From NCBI GenBank assembly GCA_023663705.1, contig JAMPGY010000021.1, forward strand, positions 1-41,446: a DNA stretch of 41,446 nucleotides, given 5' to 3'. Below are positions 7,247-16,116 of this stretch, one piece after another. This stretch comes from Clostridium sp. (lineage in GTDB: Bacteria > Bacteroidota > Bacteroidia > Bacteroidales > Bacteroidaceae). The notes beneath the pieces were generated by a model. That model ran no database searches and had not been told where the DNA came from. It was given only the letters and a program-made list of their open reading frames with translations. A program made the position numbers and the translations under genes. Numbering within the stretch: the first letter of the stretch is position 1; each line of letters starts with the position of its first letter.

Positions 7247-8413
7247 TTATTCTGCCAAAATGGCATCGGCGAGCGTTTCCAGGCCCACAATGTCAGCATC
7301 CTTCATGCGGCTGCGGATGGTGATCATGGGATCCACGATGTCGATATTCTTCATGCCCTCGAGCATCTCGCGCATCACGCGTCCGGCTGTGGGTGCCCAC
7401 GAACCGTTTTCGATGATGCCTACCCGTCTCTTCTGATATCCCTTGATCTGGAGATGGTGGAGGAAGTCATGCATGGGGGGGAACAAACCGGCATCGTAGG
7501 ATGGGGCTGCTACCACCAGGCAATCGTAGCGGAAGGCATCTTCCACAGCTTCGGCCATGTCGCACCGGCTCAGATCGACTGTCACCACCTTGGCTGCGCC
7601 TTTTTCCGTAAGGATGTCGGCCATCTTGATAGCCGTCTCGGCTGTTCCGCCATGGATGGAGGCATAGGCCACCAGCACACCCTTGTCCTCCGGTTCGTAT
7701 TTGCTCCAGATGTCATAGAGGCCGATGTAATGTTCCAGATTGTCGCTCAACACGGGACCGTGGAGCGGGCAGATGACGGCGATGTCCAGGGTGGCGGCCT
7801 TCTTCAGCAGGTTCTGCACCTGCATGCCGTATTTGCCGCAAATGTTGAAGTAGTATCTGCGTGCCTCACAATCCCAGTCTTCCTCGTGGGATAAAGCGCC
7901 GAACTTGCCGAATCCGTCGGCCGAGAAGAGTACCTTTTCGCTCTGTTCATAGCTGACCATCACCTCGGGCCAGTGCACCATGGGCGCCATGAAGAACTGT
8001 AAGGTGTGGTGTCCCAGCGACAATGTCTCGCCTTCCTTCACGGTGCGGATGCGCCGGGTGAAGTCGATGTGGTTGAAAAACTGGGGAAGCATCTGAGCCG
8101 CCTTGTTGCTGAGCACGATCTCCATTTCGGGATATTTTTCGGCCAGAATGCCGATGCTGCCGGCATGATCGGGCTCCAGATGCTGCACGACCAGATAGTC
8201 AGGACGACGGCCGTTCAACTCTGTCTCCAGATGCTGAAGCCATTCCTGTGTCTTGCGGCTGTCCACCGTGTCCATTACAGCGGTCTTCTCGTCCAATATC
8301 AGGTAGGAATTGTAGGAAACCCCGTTCGGCACCACGTACTGGCTCTCAAACAGGTCGATATCGAGATCGTCCACACCGATATAGCGGATAGAATCAGAGA
8401 TAGATGGTATCAT
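7247..8413 (-). CDS. fprA: FprA-family A-type flavoprotein (diiron O2/NO reductase)
   Basis: Cytoplasmic flavodiiron protein of 388 aa. Residues 1 to about 250 form a metallo-beta-lactamase-like domain with the diiron ligand motif HLEPDHAGS (His78, Glu80, Asp82, His83), the later MVHWPEVM histidine, FSADGFGKFG aspartate and CPLHGP histidine. Residues from about 250 on are a flavodoxin domain that binds FMN (VAYASIHGGTAETA). The family reduces oxygen to water or nitric oxide to N2O, and in strict anaerobes it is mainly an oxygen-scavenging defence. No rubredoxin or reductase is fused or adjacent. The gene is transcribed alone, with its own promoter and terminator. Confidence 0.93.
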   Translation of the reverse strand: MIPSISDSIRYIGVDDLDIDLFESQYVVPNGVSYNSYLILDEKTAVMDTVDSRKTQEWLQHLETELNGRRPDYLVVQHLEPDHAGSIGILAEKYPEMEIVLSNKAAQMLPQFFNHIDFTRRIRTVKEGETLSLGHHTLQFFMAPMVHWPEVMVSYEQSEKVLFSADGFGKFGALSHEEDWDCEARRYYFNICGKYGMQVQNLLKKAATLDIAVICPLHGPVLSDNLEHYIGLYDIWSKYEPEDKGVLVAYASIHGGTAETAIKMADILTEKGAAKVVTVDLSRCDMAEAVEDAFRYDCLVVAAPSYDAGLFPPMHDFLHHLQIKGYQKRRVGIIENGSWAPTAGRVMREMLEGMKNIDIVDPMITIRSRMKDADIVGLETLADAILAE

Positions 8414-8450
8414 TCTTTTATATATGTTTAGTTGAATTTCTTACTGCGTG

Positions 8451-8482
8451 CAAAGTTCGCTATTTTTCTTGGTTCGTGCAAC
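8451..8482 (-). promoter_or_regulatory. probable promoter of the flavoprotein gene
   Basis: On the minus strand, GTTG (8479-8482) lies 20 nt before GAACTTTG (8451-8458). The spacing is right, but there is one mismatch in the -33 box and one in the -7 box. The leader would be about 30 nt. Confidence 0.45.
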
Positions 8483-8521
8483 CGTTACAGCGATTCTTTA
8501 ATCTCCGGCAGACAGCGGTGT

Positions 8522-9223
8522 TTACGCCCGTTGCATCTGGCGCAACAGTTCCTGCTGGCGTTCGTTGAGATGTTCGGGCAATTTTACCTGATATTGTATG
8601 ATCAGGTTGCCCCGGCTTCCGTCCGCCAACTGTGCTCCCTTGCCCTTGAGCCGCACTTTGGTGCCCGGCTGGGTACCCGGTTTTATCTTAAGTTTCAGTT
8701 TGGTTTCCGGTGTCTGCACAATCACGTCTCCGCCCAGCAGAGCCGTATACAGGTCGATCGTCACTTCACAGGTTTGTTCCGCAGGTTGCGTGGCACGTGT
8801 TCCGCCTTGACCGAACCCGCCGAAGCCGCTCTGACCAAAGCCGCCGAAGCCACCTTGTCGACCGCCACCGGTTCGTCCGCCGCCAAACAGATTCTCAAAA
8901 AATGAGGAAAAGCCGCCTCCGCCACCGAACTGACTGAAGTCGAAGCCTTCAAATCCGCCTGCACCACCCGTGGTGCCACCTGCACCGAATCCTCCGGCAT
9001 GTTTCCAATGCTCGCCATACTGATCGTAGCGCGCACGCTTCTCCGGATCACCAAGCACATCATAGGCCTCGTTCAGAGCCTGAAACTTGGCTTTGGCCTT
9101 GGGATCATCGGGATGGAGGTCGGGATGAAACTGCTTGCTGCGTTTGCGGTAAGCCGCCTTGATGTCCTTCTGAGGGGTATCCTTGGGGATGCCCATAATC
9201 TTATAATAGTCTATAAATGCCAT
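8522..9223 (-). CDS. cbpA: CbpA/DnaJ-type J-domain protein, short form
   Basis: Co-chaperone of 233 aa. A J domain (residues 1-70, with the HPD motif at 33-35) stimulates Hsp70/DnaK ATPase activity. A long Gly/Phe-rich linker (about 75-150) follows, then one beta-rich C-terminal substrate-binding domain (LGGDVIVQTPETKLKLKIKP...). There is no zinc-finger region, so it is CbpA-like rather than canonical DnaJ, and with one C-terminal domain it is shorter than E. coli CbpA. The start at 9223 has a good AAAGGAG ribosome-binding site ten bases upstream; the frame stays open further upstream, but that part has no family resemblance. The J-domain call is firm, the exact subtype less so. Confidence 0.88.
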   Translation of the reverse strand: MAFIDYYKIMGIPKDTPQKDIKAAYRKRSKQFHPDLHPDDPKAKAKFQALNEAYDVLGDPEKRARYDQYGEHWKHAGGFGAGGTTGGAGGFEGFDFSQFGGGGGFSSFFENLFGGGRTGGGRQGGFGGFGQSGFGGFGQGGTRATQPAEQTCEVTIDLYTALLGGDVIVQTPETKLKLKIKPGTQPGTKVRLKGKGAQLADGSRGNLIIQYQVKLPEHLNERQQELLRQMQRA

Positions 9224-9247
9224 ATCGTTAATCTCCTTTCGTGGATT

Positions 9248-9293
9248 TAATCCAACAAAAGAGGTGCCAATTCGTTGCCGGAATGTTGGATTA
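9248..9293. promoter_or_regulatory. inverted repeat in divergent promoter region
   Basis: TAATCCAAC (9248-9256) and GTTGGATTA (9285-9293) are perfect 9-bp inverted copies 28 bp apart. They lie between the divergent cbpA and phosphoesterase genes, with the right arm inside the latter's promoter spacer. This is a possible operator; no regulator is identified. Confidence 0.4.
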
Positions 9294-9305
9294 TCCGTAT
9301 TTTTG
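9274..9305 (+). promoter_or_regulatory. probable promoter of the 5'-nucleotidase-like gene
   Basis: GTTG (9274-9277), a 20-nt spacer, then TATTTTTG (9298-9305). The -7 box is a full match and the -33 box has one mismatch. Transcription would start about 14 nt before the ATG at 9326. Confidence 0.55.
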
Positions 9306-9325
9306 TTCCAAAAATCTGTCCTTAT

Positions 9326-11020
9326 ATGCAAACCCTCCATCCGTCGGTCACCCTGAAAGTGATATGCACGACTGACATACACGGCCGGTTTTTCCCGTCC
9401 CACCCGTCTTCGGGAGGACTTTCCTGCGTGTACGACTATTTGTGCGGACTGCGCGAGGAGTGGGAGGGAAGGCTTGTCCTGCTGGATGGAGGAGACATGT
9501 TGCAGGGCGATCCTTTCACCTATTATTATAATGAATTGTCCACATGCGGCCCCCATCCCGTGGCGTGCATGATGAACCGGATGGACTATGATGCCGCCTG
9601 TCCGGGCAATCACGACATAGAGGCGGGACATACCGTCTACGACCGCTGGGCGGCCGATTGCCGCTTTCCGGTGCTTGCGGCCAATCTTATTGACGAAAGA
9701 ACACGGGAACCTTATTTCAGGCCTTATGCCGTGATTGAGCGTTGTGGATTAAGAATTGCGGTCATCGGGTTGATCACGAAGGCTTTCCCTTGTTGGGTGC
9801 TCCGTTCGCAGTGGACGGGAATATGTGTGGAGGATATGGTTGCGAGCGCTCGCCGTTGGATGGCTCACGTCGAAGAGACGGAACATCCGGATGTCGTCAT
9901 CGGACTGTTTCATTCGGGTTTGGAGGGTGGGATGACACAGCCGGGATATGAAGAGAATGTCACACTGGGACTCCTGAAGCAGACGACAGGGTTTGATGCC
10001 GTATTTTTCGGGCACGACCACGGCAGATGCCTGCAGACCGTGACGGATGCGGGTGGAAAGTCCGTGCCTGTGATTAATCCGGCAGCCTACGGTCAATGGG
10101 TGGGAGAACTTACCGTCAGTGTATGGAAGGATGCGGAGAGACGGGTGTTTGACAAACACGTGGAAGCCGGACTGGTGGATGTACGCGGGCGACGGGGCGA
10201 CAAGGCAAGAGAATTTGAAGACGCTTTTCGGGAGGAAAGGGAGTCGGTTGCGCGCTATACCGGTGAATGGGTTGCTCTATCCGATGTGGAAATCTCTTCG
10301 CGCGATGCCTACTTCGGTCCGTCCGCCTTTGTGGATTTAATCCATGAATGCCAGTTGCAGCAGTCGGGAGCCGATGTGTCGTTTGCCGCTCCGGTCACCT
10401 TCGACACCTCTTTGCCGCAAGGTAACATCCGGGTGGGGGATGTCTTTAATCTCTATCGGTTTGAGAACAAATTGTGTACGCTGAAATTGAGCGGACGAGA
10501 GATTGTCGGTGCATTGGAACGGAGCTATGCCCTGTGGACGAGACGGATGAGGAGGCCGACGGATAATGTGCTGCTGTTGCAACCGTCGGATCGGACCAGG
10601 GGAAGATATTCCTTTGTGCACCCGGTGTATGATTTCGATTCGGCGGCCGGTTTGCGCTACAGTGTTGATGTGACCCGTCCGTACGGTAGTAAGATCACAG
10701 TGGAGTGTATGACCGGCGGAAAACCCTTCCTGCCGGATGCCACCTACACGGTGGTTACGAACTCCTATCGGGCAACGGGTGGGGGAGAGTTGTTCACGAT
10801 CGGGTGCGGGCTCACGCCTGAGCAGCTTTCGTCGCGCATTGTCCGTGTCAGTCCGTATGATTTGCGGTATTATCTCATCGGGATGCTGCGTCGGCAGAGG
10901 CTTTTGCTGCCCGGCCGGTGCAGTGATTGGCGTTTTGTGCCGGAGGAATGGGTGAGAGAAGCACTGGAGCGCGACAGGCTTCGTCTGTTTCCGGACACTA
11001 TTTCTTGTAGCGTTCCTTGA
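9326..11020 (+). CDS. 5'-nucleotidase/2',3'-cyclic phosphodiesterase-like metallophosphoesterase
   Basis: A 564-aa two-domain enzyme of the UshA family. The N-terminal calcineurin-like phosphoesterase domain has the metal-binding motifs in order: TTDIHGRF (Asp17, His19), GGDMLQGDP, CPGNHD, FHSG and FGHDHGRC. The C-terminal half (about 320-540) is the 5'-nucleotidase substrate-binding domain, with YRFENKLCTLKLSGREI and NSYRATGGGE. Family members remove phosphate from nucleotides or related compounds. Unusually, I see no signal peptide, whereas UshA-type enzymes are commonly exported. The ATG at 9326 is the first in frame after the promoter; an upstream TTG at 9275 lies inside the promoter and is unlikely. 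The 3' end overlaps the convergent fbp gene by 23 bp. Confidence 0.85.
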   Translation: MQTLHPSVTLKVICTTDIHGRFFPSHPSSGGLSCVYDYLCGLREEWEGRLVLLDGGDMLQGDPFTYYYNELSTCGPHPVACMMNRMDYDAACPGNHDIEAGHTVYDRWAADCRFPVLAANLIDERTREPYFRPYAVIERCGLRIAVIGLITKAFPCWVLRSQWTGICVEDMVASARRWMAHVEETEHPDVVIGLFHSGLEGGMTQPGYEENVTLGLLKQTTGFDAVFFGHDHGRCLQTVTDAGGKSVPVINPAAYGQWVGELTVSVWKDAERRVFDKHVEAGLVDVRGRRGDKAREFEDAFREERESVARYTGEWVALSDVEISSRDAYFGPSAFVDLIHECQLQQSGADVSFAAPVTFDTSLPQGNIRVGDVFNLYRFENKLCTLKLSGREIVGALERSYALWTRRMRRPTDNVLLLQPSDRTRGRYSFVHPVYDFDSAAGLRYSVDVTRPYGSKITVECMTGGKPFLPDATYTVVTNSYRATGGGELFTIGCGLTPEQLSSRIVRVSPYDLRYYLIGMLRRQRLLLPGRCSDWRFVPEEWVREALERDRLRLFPDTISCSVP

Positions 11021-12998
11021 TGATGCCGTGGCGGTAGGCGTAGAGCAGTTCGGTGAGTTCCTGAATCTGACTTTGCAGTTCGCGCCCCTTGTCGGTGTCG
11101 CACACCCTCATGCGCTGCGAACTCATTTCCACAATCTGTGTGGTGCTCACGATGTCCCGTCCGCTCTTGATAGCTTCTTCGGCCGAGGTGAACGGTTCGT
11201 GTTGCACCAGTTGGAAGCCTCGGCTGTGGAACACCAACGTATATCCGGCGATTCCCGTCGTGTCGTGATAAGCCTTGGCAAATCCGCCGTCTATCACCAT
11301 CAGTTTGCCGTTGGCCTTGATGGGTTTTTCTCCTTTGGCTGCCCTCACGGGTACATGCCCGTTGATGATGTGCCGGTGGGTACCTTCCACACCGAAGGCG
11401 TCCAGAATGCGGTCGCACACCTGCTCATCGTCGCGCAATGTATAATAGTATCCTTTCTCTTCGCGGTGGGTTTCCTTGTCCTCCAGAAAGTAGCGTTCGA
11501 AGGTGGTCATCTTGGACTTGTCGAACAGAGGTGAGTCGGCGCCACACCACAGATACCAAAAATAGTCGATGGCAAAGTCGCGATCCGCATGCGGAGTGTC
11601 GCTATTGAAGGCCGAGCGCATCGTCATGCCGATATGTTCGAACAGTTCACGCCCCTTGTAGCGCCGGCCGTTCAGATCCACCTCCTTCAGGCTACCGTCC
11701 GCATGGAGCGGCATGGAGGCATGGAACAGCAGGTTGGAATTGTAGATGCCATACATGCAACCGTGGGAGAACAGGCATTGGATGTGTTTTTTAAGTTTGT
11801 CGCTCACGCGGAACGAGTGGTGGAGTTTCTCCATCAGATCTTGCTCTTCGGGAGTGAGGGTATAGGGAGCCTCCGGATTCACGGTGGGCAGGAATGTGTC
11901 TTTCATGGCATAGTCCCGTCCGTCCCGCACGAAGACTCCACGCCGGAAATCGATAAATTCGAGTAGTTTCCGGTTCTGCATGCGCCATTCCGGTCGCTTG
12001 TCGATAAGTGCGGCTTCAAGTTTGAACTGTATGATGCTGATAGCCTTGTGCATTTGTGCGATAAGACGGCGGGTCTTCTCGTTGTGTGTCGTATCGTCCT
12101 TGTCCAGATGAGGTCCGAAAAGGTCGCACGGATCATTGGCGTAGGTTTCCATGGCAAAGGTGGCCAGCGGAACCAGATTGATGCCGTATCCGTCTTCCAG
12201 CGTGGCCATATTCCCATAACGGAGCGACAGGCGGAGCACGTTGGCTATGCAGCAGTCGTTGCCTGCGGCGGCTCCCATCCACAGGGCATCGTGGTTGCCC
12301 CACTGGATGTCGAACTGGTGATAGTTGCACAGCGTGTCCATGATGATGTGGGCACCCGGTCCGCGGTCGAAGATATCGCCCAGAATATGGAGCTGGTCGA
12401 TGCTCAGCCGCTGTATCACATTGCACAGAGCCACCACAAACTCATCGGCCTGCCCTGTGCTGACAATGGTTTCGATGATGCGGTTGAAATAGTCCTGTTT
12501 GTTGTTGTCCGACGGAGACTCGTGGAGCAATTCCTCGATGATGTAGGCAAATTCGCGGGGGAGTGCTTTTCTTACCTTTGAACGGGTGTATTTCGACGAT
12601 ACGCTCTGGCACACGCGTACCAGGCGGTGAAGCGTGAGATTGTAGAAACCATCCATTTCTTCTCCGGCCGCTTTTATGTACTCCAGCTTGCGTTCGGGAT
12701 AGTATATCAGTGAACAGAGTTCACGGATTTCCGGTTCGGATAATACGCCCTGATAGAGTTCGGTCACTTTTCGTTTGATGTTTCCGGAGGCATTCTTCAG
12801 AATGTGCAGAAAGGCCTCGTATTCACCGTGCAGGTCTGCCACAAAATGCTCCGTGCCCTTAGGCAGATTGAGTATAGCCTCCAGATTGATAATCTCTGTG
12901 CTGGCTGCGCTCACATTGCGGAACGTCTGCGAAAGGAGTTCCAGCACACGTCTGTCGTTTTCTATCTGCCGCGGGGTAATATCGCTATATTGGCTCAT
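10998..12998 (-). CDS. fbp: fructose-1,6-bisphosphatase class III
   Basis: Class III FBPase of 666 aa, the usual length for the Firmicutes/Bacteroidota type. It hydrolyses fructose 1,6-bisphosphate to fructose 6-phosphate in gluconeogenesis. It belongs to the calcineurin-like phosphoesterase superfamily: FVADLHGEYEAFLH, GDIFDRGPGAH and WGNHDALWMGAAAG give the metal-binding core, and NGHVPVRAAKGEKP holds a later histidine. The ATG at 12998 is preceded by a promoter and the N-terminus reads like the family. It is monocistronic and converges on the phosphoesterase gene. The call is firm. Confidence 0.96.
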   Translation of the reverse strand: MSQYSDITPRQIENDRRVLELLSQTFRNVSAASTEIINLEAILNLPKGTEHFVADLHGEYEAFLHILKNASGNIKRKVTELYQGVLSEPEIRELCSLIYYPERKLEYIKAAGEEMDGFYNLTLHRLVRVCQSVSSKYTRSKVRKALPREFAYIIEELLHESPSDNNKQDYFNRIIETIVSTGQADEFVVALCNVIQRLSIDQLHILGDIFDRGPGAHIIMDTLCNYHQFDIQWGNHDALWMGAAAGNDCCIANVLRLSLRYGNMATLEDGYGINLVPLATFAMETYANDPCDLFGPHLDKDDTTHNEKTRRLIAQMHKAISIIQFKLEAALIDKRPEWRMQNRKLLEFIDFRRGVFVRDGRDYAMKDTFLPTVNPEAPYTLTPEEQDLMEKLHHSFRVSDKLKKHIQCLFSHGCMYGIYNSNLLFHASMPLHADGSLKEVDLNGRRYKGRELFEHIGMTMRSAFNSDTPHADRDFAIDYFWYLWCGADSPLFDKSKMTTFERYFLEDKETHREEKGYYYTLRDDEQVCDRILDAFGVEGTHRHIINGHVPVRAAKGEKPIKANGKLMVIDGGFAKAYHDTTGIAGYTLVFHSRGFQLVQHEPFTSAEEAIKSGRDIVSTTQIVEMSSQRMRVCDTDKGRELQSQIQELTELLYAYRHGIIKERYKK

Positions 12999-13023
12999 AA
13001 TGCTTTTCGTCTTTGGGAGTGTG

Positions 13024-13055
13024 CAAAGTTACATCAAAAAAGTGAAATGCGGAAA
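13024..13055 (-). promoter_or_regulatory. fbp promoter
   Basis: On the minus strand, TTTC (13052-13055) lies 20 nt before TAACTTTG (13024-13031), giving a leader of about 20 nt. Confidence 0.6.
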
Positions 13056-13120
13056 GATATAAGGATGGATTTGAGCGACAGTGGTTTGGTGGAGCTTCCG
13101 GCGATGTTCCGATGACAGTG

Positions 13121-14530
13121 CTACTGATAGTGCCAGAATCTGTCGGCCAAATCCAGGCAATCCGTGTTCATCTTGTGGCCGAATCCCACGGCATAAACTT
13201 CCAGTCCCCGCTGTTTGTGTTCTTCGATGCACAGGCGCAGTGTGGGGGAGACGTCGTCGGTCTCGAAATCGGAAAGCAGGAGCAGATCGGCGTCCCGGTA
13301 ATCTTCTTGTTGCAGCGAATCCAAGGCGGTCTTGATCATGGGGGTGAAGTCTGTTCCGCCATGAAAGGTGGTGCAGAGGAAGTCGGTGAGTTTGTGTAGA
13401 GCCTCGCTCATGGTCCGGATTTCCAGTGTGAGGATGTCCGATGAGAAGAGGATAATTCTGCACAGGCGCCGCTCTCGTTCTGTCAGAAGAATGATGCTCA
13501 GGACGATGGCCTTGGCCACCTCTTCGTAACTTCCGCTCATGGAACCGGAGGTGTCCACACATATTACCATCGGACCACGTTCTTCGGGCTGCGAGAGTTC
13601 ATTTCCCCGGCGGTCGATCTTCCGGGCGTGCATGTCGGAGAGCGAACGGGAGTCGAACATCTGGAGATTGCGTTCCGCATAACGCTTCAGGAAGAGCGGT
13701 GTCAGGCGGGGAGTGCCCAGCATGCCGTATTCGAACGGCATCAGATGGTTCAGGTCGTTGCCCACCGTCACTCCTTGTATATCGCTTTGGCTCGCCCGCC
13801 GCACTTTGTTCATCTCGTTGCGGCTGGCTGCCGCACGATACTTCCGGCTCGACACGGTGGTGCGTCGTCCCAGCAGACGAACCAGGTCGCGTGCTATGGG
13901 ATTGCGTTGCATCACCATGGCCAGTTGGGCTATCCGTTGTTTCAGTTTGGGATCAACGTGTCGGCTCACCCACGCCATGCGCGCCACTTCCACGCCTATG
14001 CCTCGGTCTTCGCTGAACGACTCTCCGGCAGAAGCCTTCAGACGGAGTATGAAATCCCGGCACAACTGTTCCAAATGAGTGAGTTGGTAGTTGTATTCTC
14101 TGTCGGAAAGCACCCTGCACCAACGATCCAGAAAAAAGGTGCGTAGTTTGTTCCATTCCGGTGTGTCCGGAACAAGCTTGTTCAGTTCATTCAGATAATA
14201 GCGGGCATTGAGCCCGTAGGCTCCGTATTTGTTTTCCAACTCCTGAACAAGGTTGGAAAGGCGCGTGCGGAACACATCGGCTGTGGTTTCCTGGAGGGTG
14301 TAAAAGGCTTCCCATTGTTCCGTGTAGTAGGAATAGAACGAATGCAGTCCGGACTTATATTTGTCGTAATAGCGACGGCATTCTTCCTGTCCTTCCTCCG
14401 GAGTGATGACGCCGGCGTCCATCATTCCGCCGTAGTTCTGGGCGAAGGCCTGTTCCAAACGCTGCAAAAAGAGTTGCTGCAAATCCAGCAGTTGCCGGAG
14501 GGGACGTTGCTCGTAGTGTTTGTATGTCAT
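13121..14530 (-). CDS. viaA: ViaA-like von Willebrand factor A domain protein
   Basis: A 469-aa protein with a helical N-terminal region (about 1-300) and a C-terminal VWA/CoxE-type domain (about 320-469). The MIDAS metal site reads VCVDTSGSMSGS (Asp326, Ser328, Ser330), with later FHGGTDF and LLLSDFETDD motifs. Its start overlaps the ravA stop by 4 nt (ATGA), so the two are translationally coupled, as in the E. coli ravA-viaA pair. In E. coli ViaA works with the AAA+ ATPase RavA and has been linked to iron-sulfur or respiratory complexes and aminoglycoside sensitivity. The partner roles here are inferred. It is the last gene of the minus-strand operon. Confidence 0.88.
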   Translation of the reverse strand: MTYKHYEQRPLRQLLDLQQLFLQRLEQAFAQNYGGMMDAGVITPEEGQEECRRYYDKYKSGLHSFYSYYTEQWEAFYTLQETTADVFRTRLSNLVQELENKYGAYGLNARYYLNELNKLVPDTPEWNKLRTFFLDRWCRVLSDREYNYQLTHLEQLCRDFILRLKASAGESFSEDRGIGVEVARMAWVSRHVDPKLKQRIAQLAMVMQRNPIARDLVRLLGRRTTVSSRKYRAAASRNEMNKVRRASQSDIQGVTVGNDLNHLMPFEYGMLGTPRLTPLFLKRYAERNLQMFDSRSLSDMHARKIDRRGNELSQPEERGPMVICVDTSGSMSGSYEEVAKAIVLSIILLTERERRLCRIILFSSDILTLEIRTMSEALHKLTDFLCTTFHGGTDFTPMIKTALDSLQQEDYRDADLLLLSDFETDDVSPTLRLCIEEHKQRGLEVYAVGFGHKMNTDCLDLADRFWHYQ

Positions 14531-16098
14531 AGTTTCTGCTTACGCGCGGCAACCAGTTCTTTCCATTCATGCTCCAGGCGCTCCAGACTGATTGCGGCTT
14601 TACGCAACGACAGACTGACGGCTTCACGCTGATCCGGGGCAAGAAAAAGGTGACGGTCAGTTGCCTCTTGTTCTGTTTGTCTCAAGGCCTCCAGTCTGTT
14701 GCGGCTTTCCTCCATCTGGAATTTCATCCGGGCAAAGGTGTCCTCTGAAATTACAGACGGTGAGGCGGTTTCCTGTGACAGCGGTGTTCCGGATTCATTA
14801 TCTCGCAACAAAGGATATTCCCGATCGTTGACCCGAATGCCTCCCGGTGTGCGTACCACTTCAAGCAGATCCTTGGGGAAGACGCTCGGATAGCGGCTGC
14901 GCTGGTAGAGGCGCAACAGTTGTGCACCGGTCTTTCGCTTATCGTCCACAAGGATAAAATGGGTGGGAGCCGTCTCCGTCAAGTGTTCAAATTCGCTTAT
15001 GTATATAAGTATAGGGCGAGAGAGTGTGGAACGCTCCACTTGATAGAAAAAGTTCTTTATCGTACGGAAAACCGTTGATCCCGCCGGTGAGGACATCGGA
15101 TTGCTATAGCCGGACTCGGCACGTATCATGCGGATGCGTTCGTCCAAAAGGGGCAATTCTATGAGTTCCTCCACCACTTCTTTCATCACTTCAGCCAGCA
15201 GGCGCAGCAAGGGCTCTATCTGTGACGGATCATCCCACAGACAATGCAGCAACAACATCATATCCGTCAGGCGTACGCGGGATGAACCGCAAAGGAAAGC
15301 GGACATGCGCAAGAGTCCGACAATCTTTTTCCATCGACGATCGCTGACGTAGAGTGGTGTGCCGCTGCCTTTTGTGCCGGGTTCCTTTACGAAAGTAAGC
15401 AGTGCCGAACGTACTTTGTGGATGAAGGAAAAGATCTCGCCGGGGAGTTCCACCAGCTGTGCATTGTTCCTCCATTGTTCCAATTGCTCGGTTGTGAATC
15501 GTTCGTCGGAGGGGATGTCGCAGGTTGATGTGTTTTCTCCAGCCACCATCCGGTTGAACAGATCGGCACGGCGGATGCCGCCTACCATGCAACGCACGAG
15601 GAAACGATCCCAGAGTGCCTCCAGCCCCTCACCCTCGGCGGGCAGTTCGTTGGATGCTGCCACGGTGAGCTGCAGGGGCAACTGCATCAGCTTCCGACCG
15701 TTGCGGAATGTTTTTTCATTGAGCACCGTGAGCAAGGCGTTCTGTATGCTTGGTCCGGCTTTCCAGATCTCATCCAGAAAGACCACCGTGGCATCGGGGA
15801 GATAGCCTTGCGTGACACGTTCGTAGCTGTCCTCGTCTTTCAGACGGGAGATGGATACCGGACCGAAAATCTCGTCCGGAGTACTGAATCTCGACATCAG
15901 GTATTCAAACGAGGTACCGTCCTTGAAAACGTCTTTGAACCGAAGGGCAATCATGCTTTTGGCCACGCCCGGAGGCCCCAGGAAGAAGATGCTCTCTCCG
16001 CATACAGCCGTCAGGAAAGACAGGGCCACCACTTGTTCCCGTTCAAACAGTTTGTCGTTGAGCTTGCTCAACAGTATCTTGATTTTGTCCGCATTCAT
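14527..16098 (-). CDS. ravA: RavA-like MoxR-family AAA+ ATPase
   Basis: A 523-aa MoxR-family AAA+ protein. It has Walker A GPPGVAKS (41-48), FEYLMSRFSTPDEIFGP (64-80), Walker B VVFLDEIWKAGP (105-116) and sensor VAASNELPAEGEGLEALWDRFLVR. These blocks match E. coli RavA much better than generic MoxR proteins. The C-terminal half is longer and diverged, as expected of the RavA arm. RavA and ViaA act as a chaperone-like pair in the cytoplasm. Here ravA follows yjjB by 18 bp, so it is probably transcribed from the exporter promoter. A TACCTTTG box directly abuts the start codon but has no -33 partner. Confidence 0.9.
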   Translation of the reverse strand: MNADKIKILLSKLNDKLFEREQVVALSFLTAVCGESIFFLGPPGVAKSMIALRFKDVFKDGTSFEYLMSRFSTPDEIFGPVSISRLKDEDSYERVTQGYLPDATVVFLDEIWKAGPSIQNALLTVLNEKTFRNGRKLMQLPLQLTVAASNELPAEGEGLEALWDRFLVRCMVGGIRRADLFNRMVAGENTSTCDIPSDERFTTEQLEQWRNNAQLVELPGEIFSFIHKVRSALLTFVKEPGTKGSGTPLYVSDRRWKKIVGLLRMSAFLCGSSRVRLTDMMLLLHCLWDDPSQIEPLLRLLAEVMKEVVEELIELPLLDERIRMIRAESGYSNPMSSPAGSTVFRTIKNFFYQVERSTLSRPILIYISEFEHLTETAPTHFILVDDKRKTGAQLLRLYQRSRYPSVFPKDLLEVVRTPGGIRVNDREYPLLRDNESGTPLSQETASPSVISEDTFARMKFQMEESRNRLEALRQTEQEATDRHLFLAPDQREAVSLSLRKAAISLERLEHEWKELVAARKQKL

Positions 16099-16116
16099 AC
16101 GGCAAAGGTAATGCTT

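Noticed and set aside
16103-16110. TACCTTTG as a separate ravA promoter
   Set aside because: The box abuts the ravA start codon, which would give a leaderless mRNA, and there is no -33 partner. Read-through from the exporter operon is simpler.
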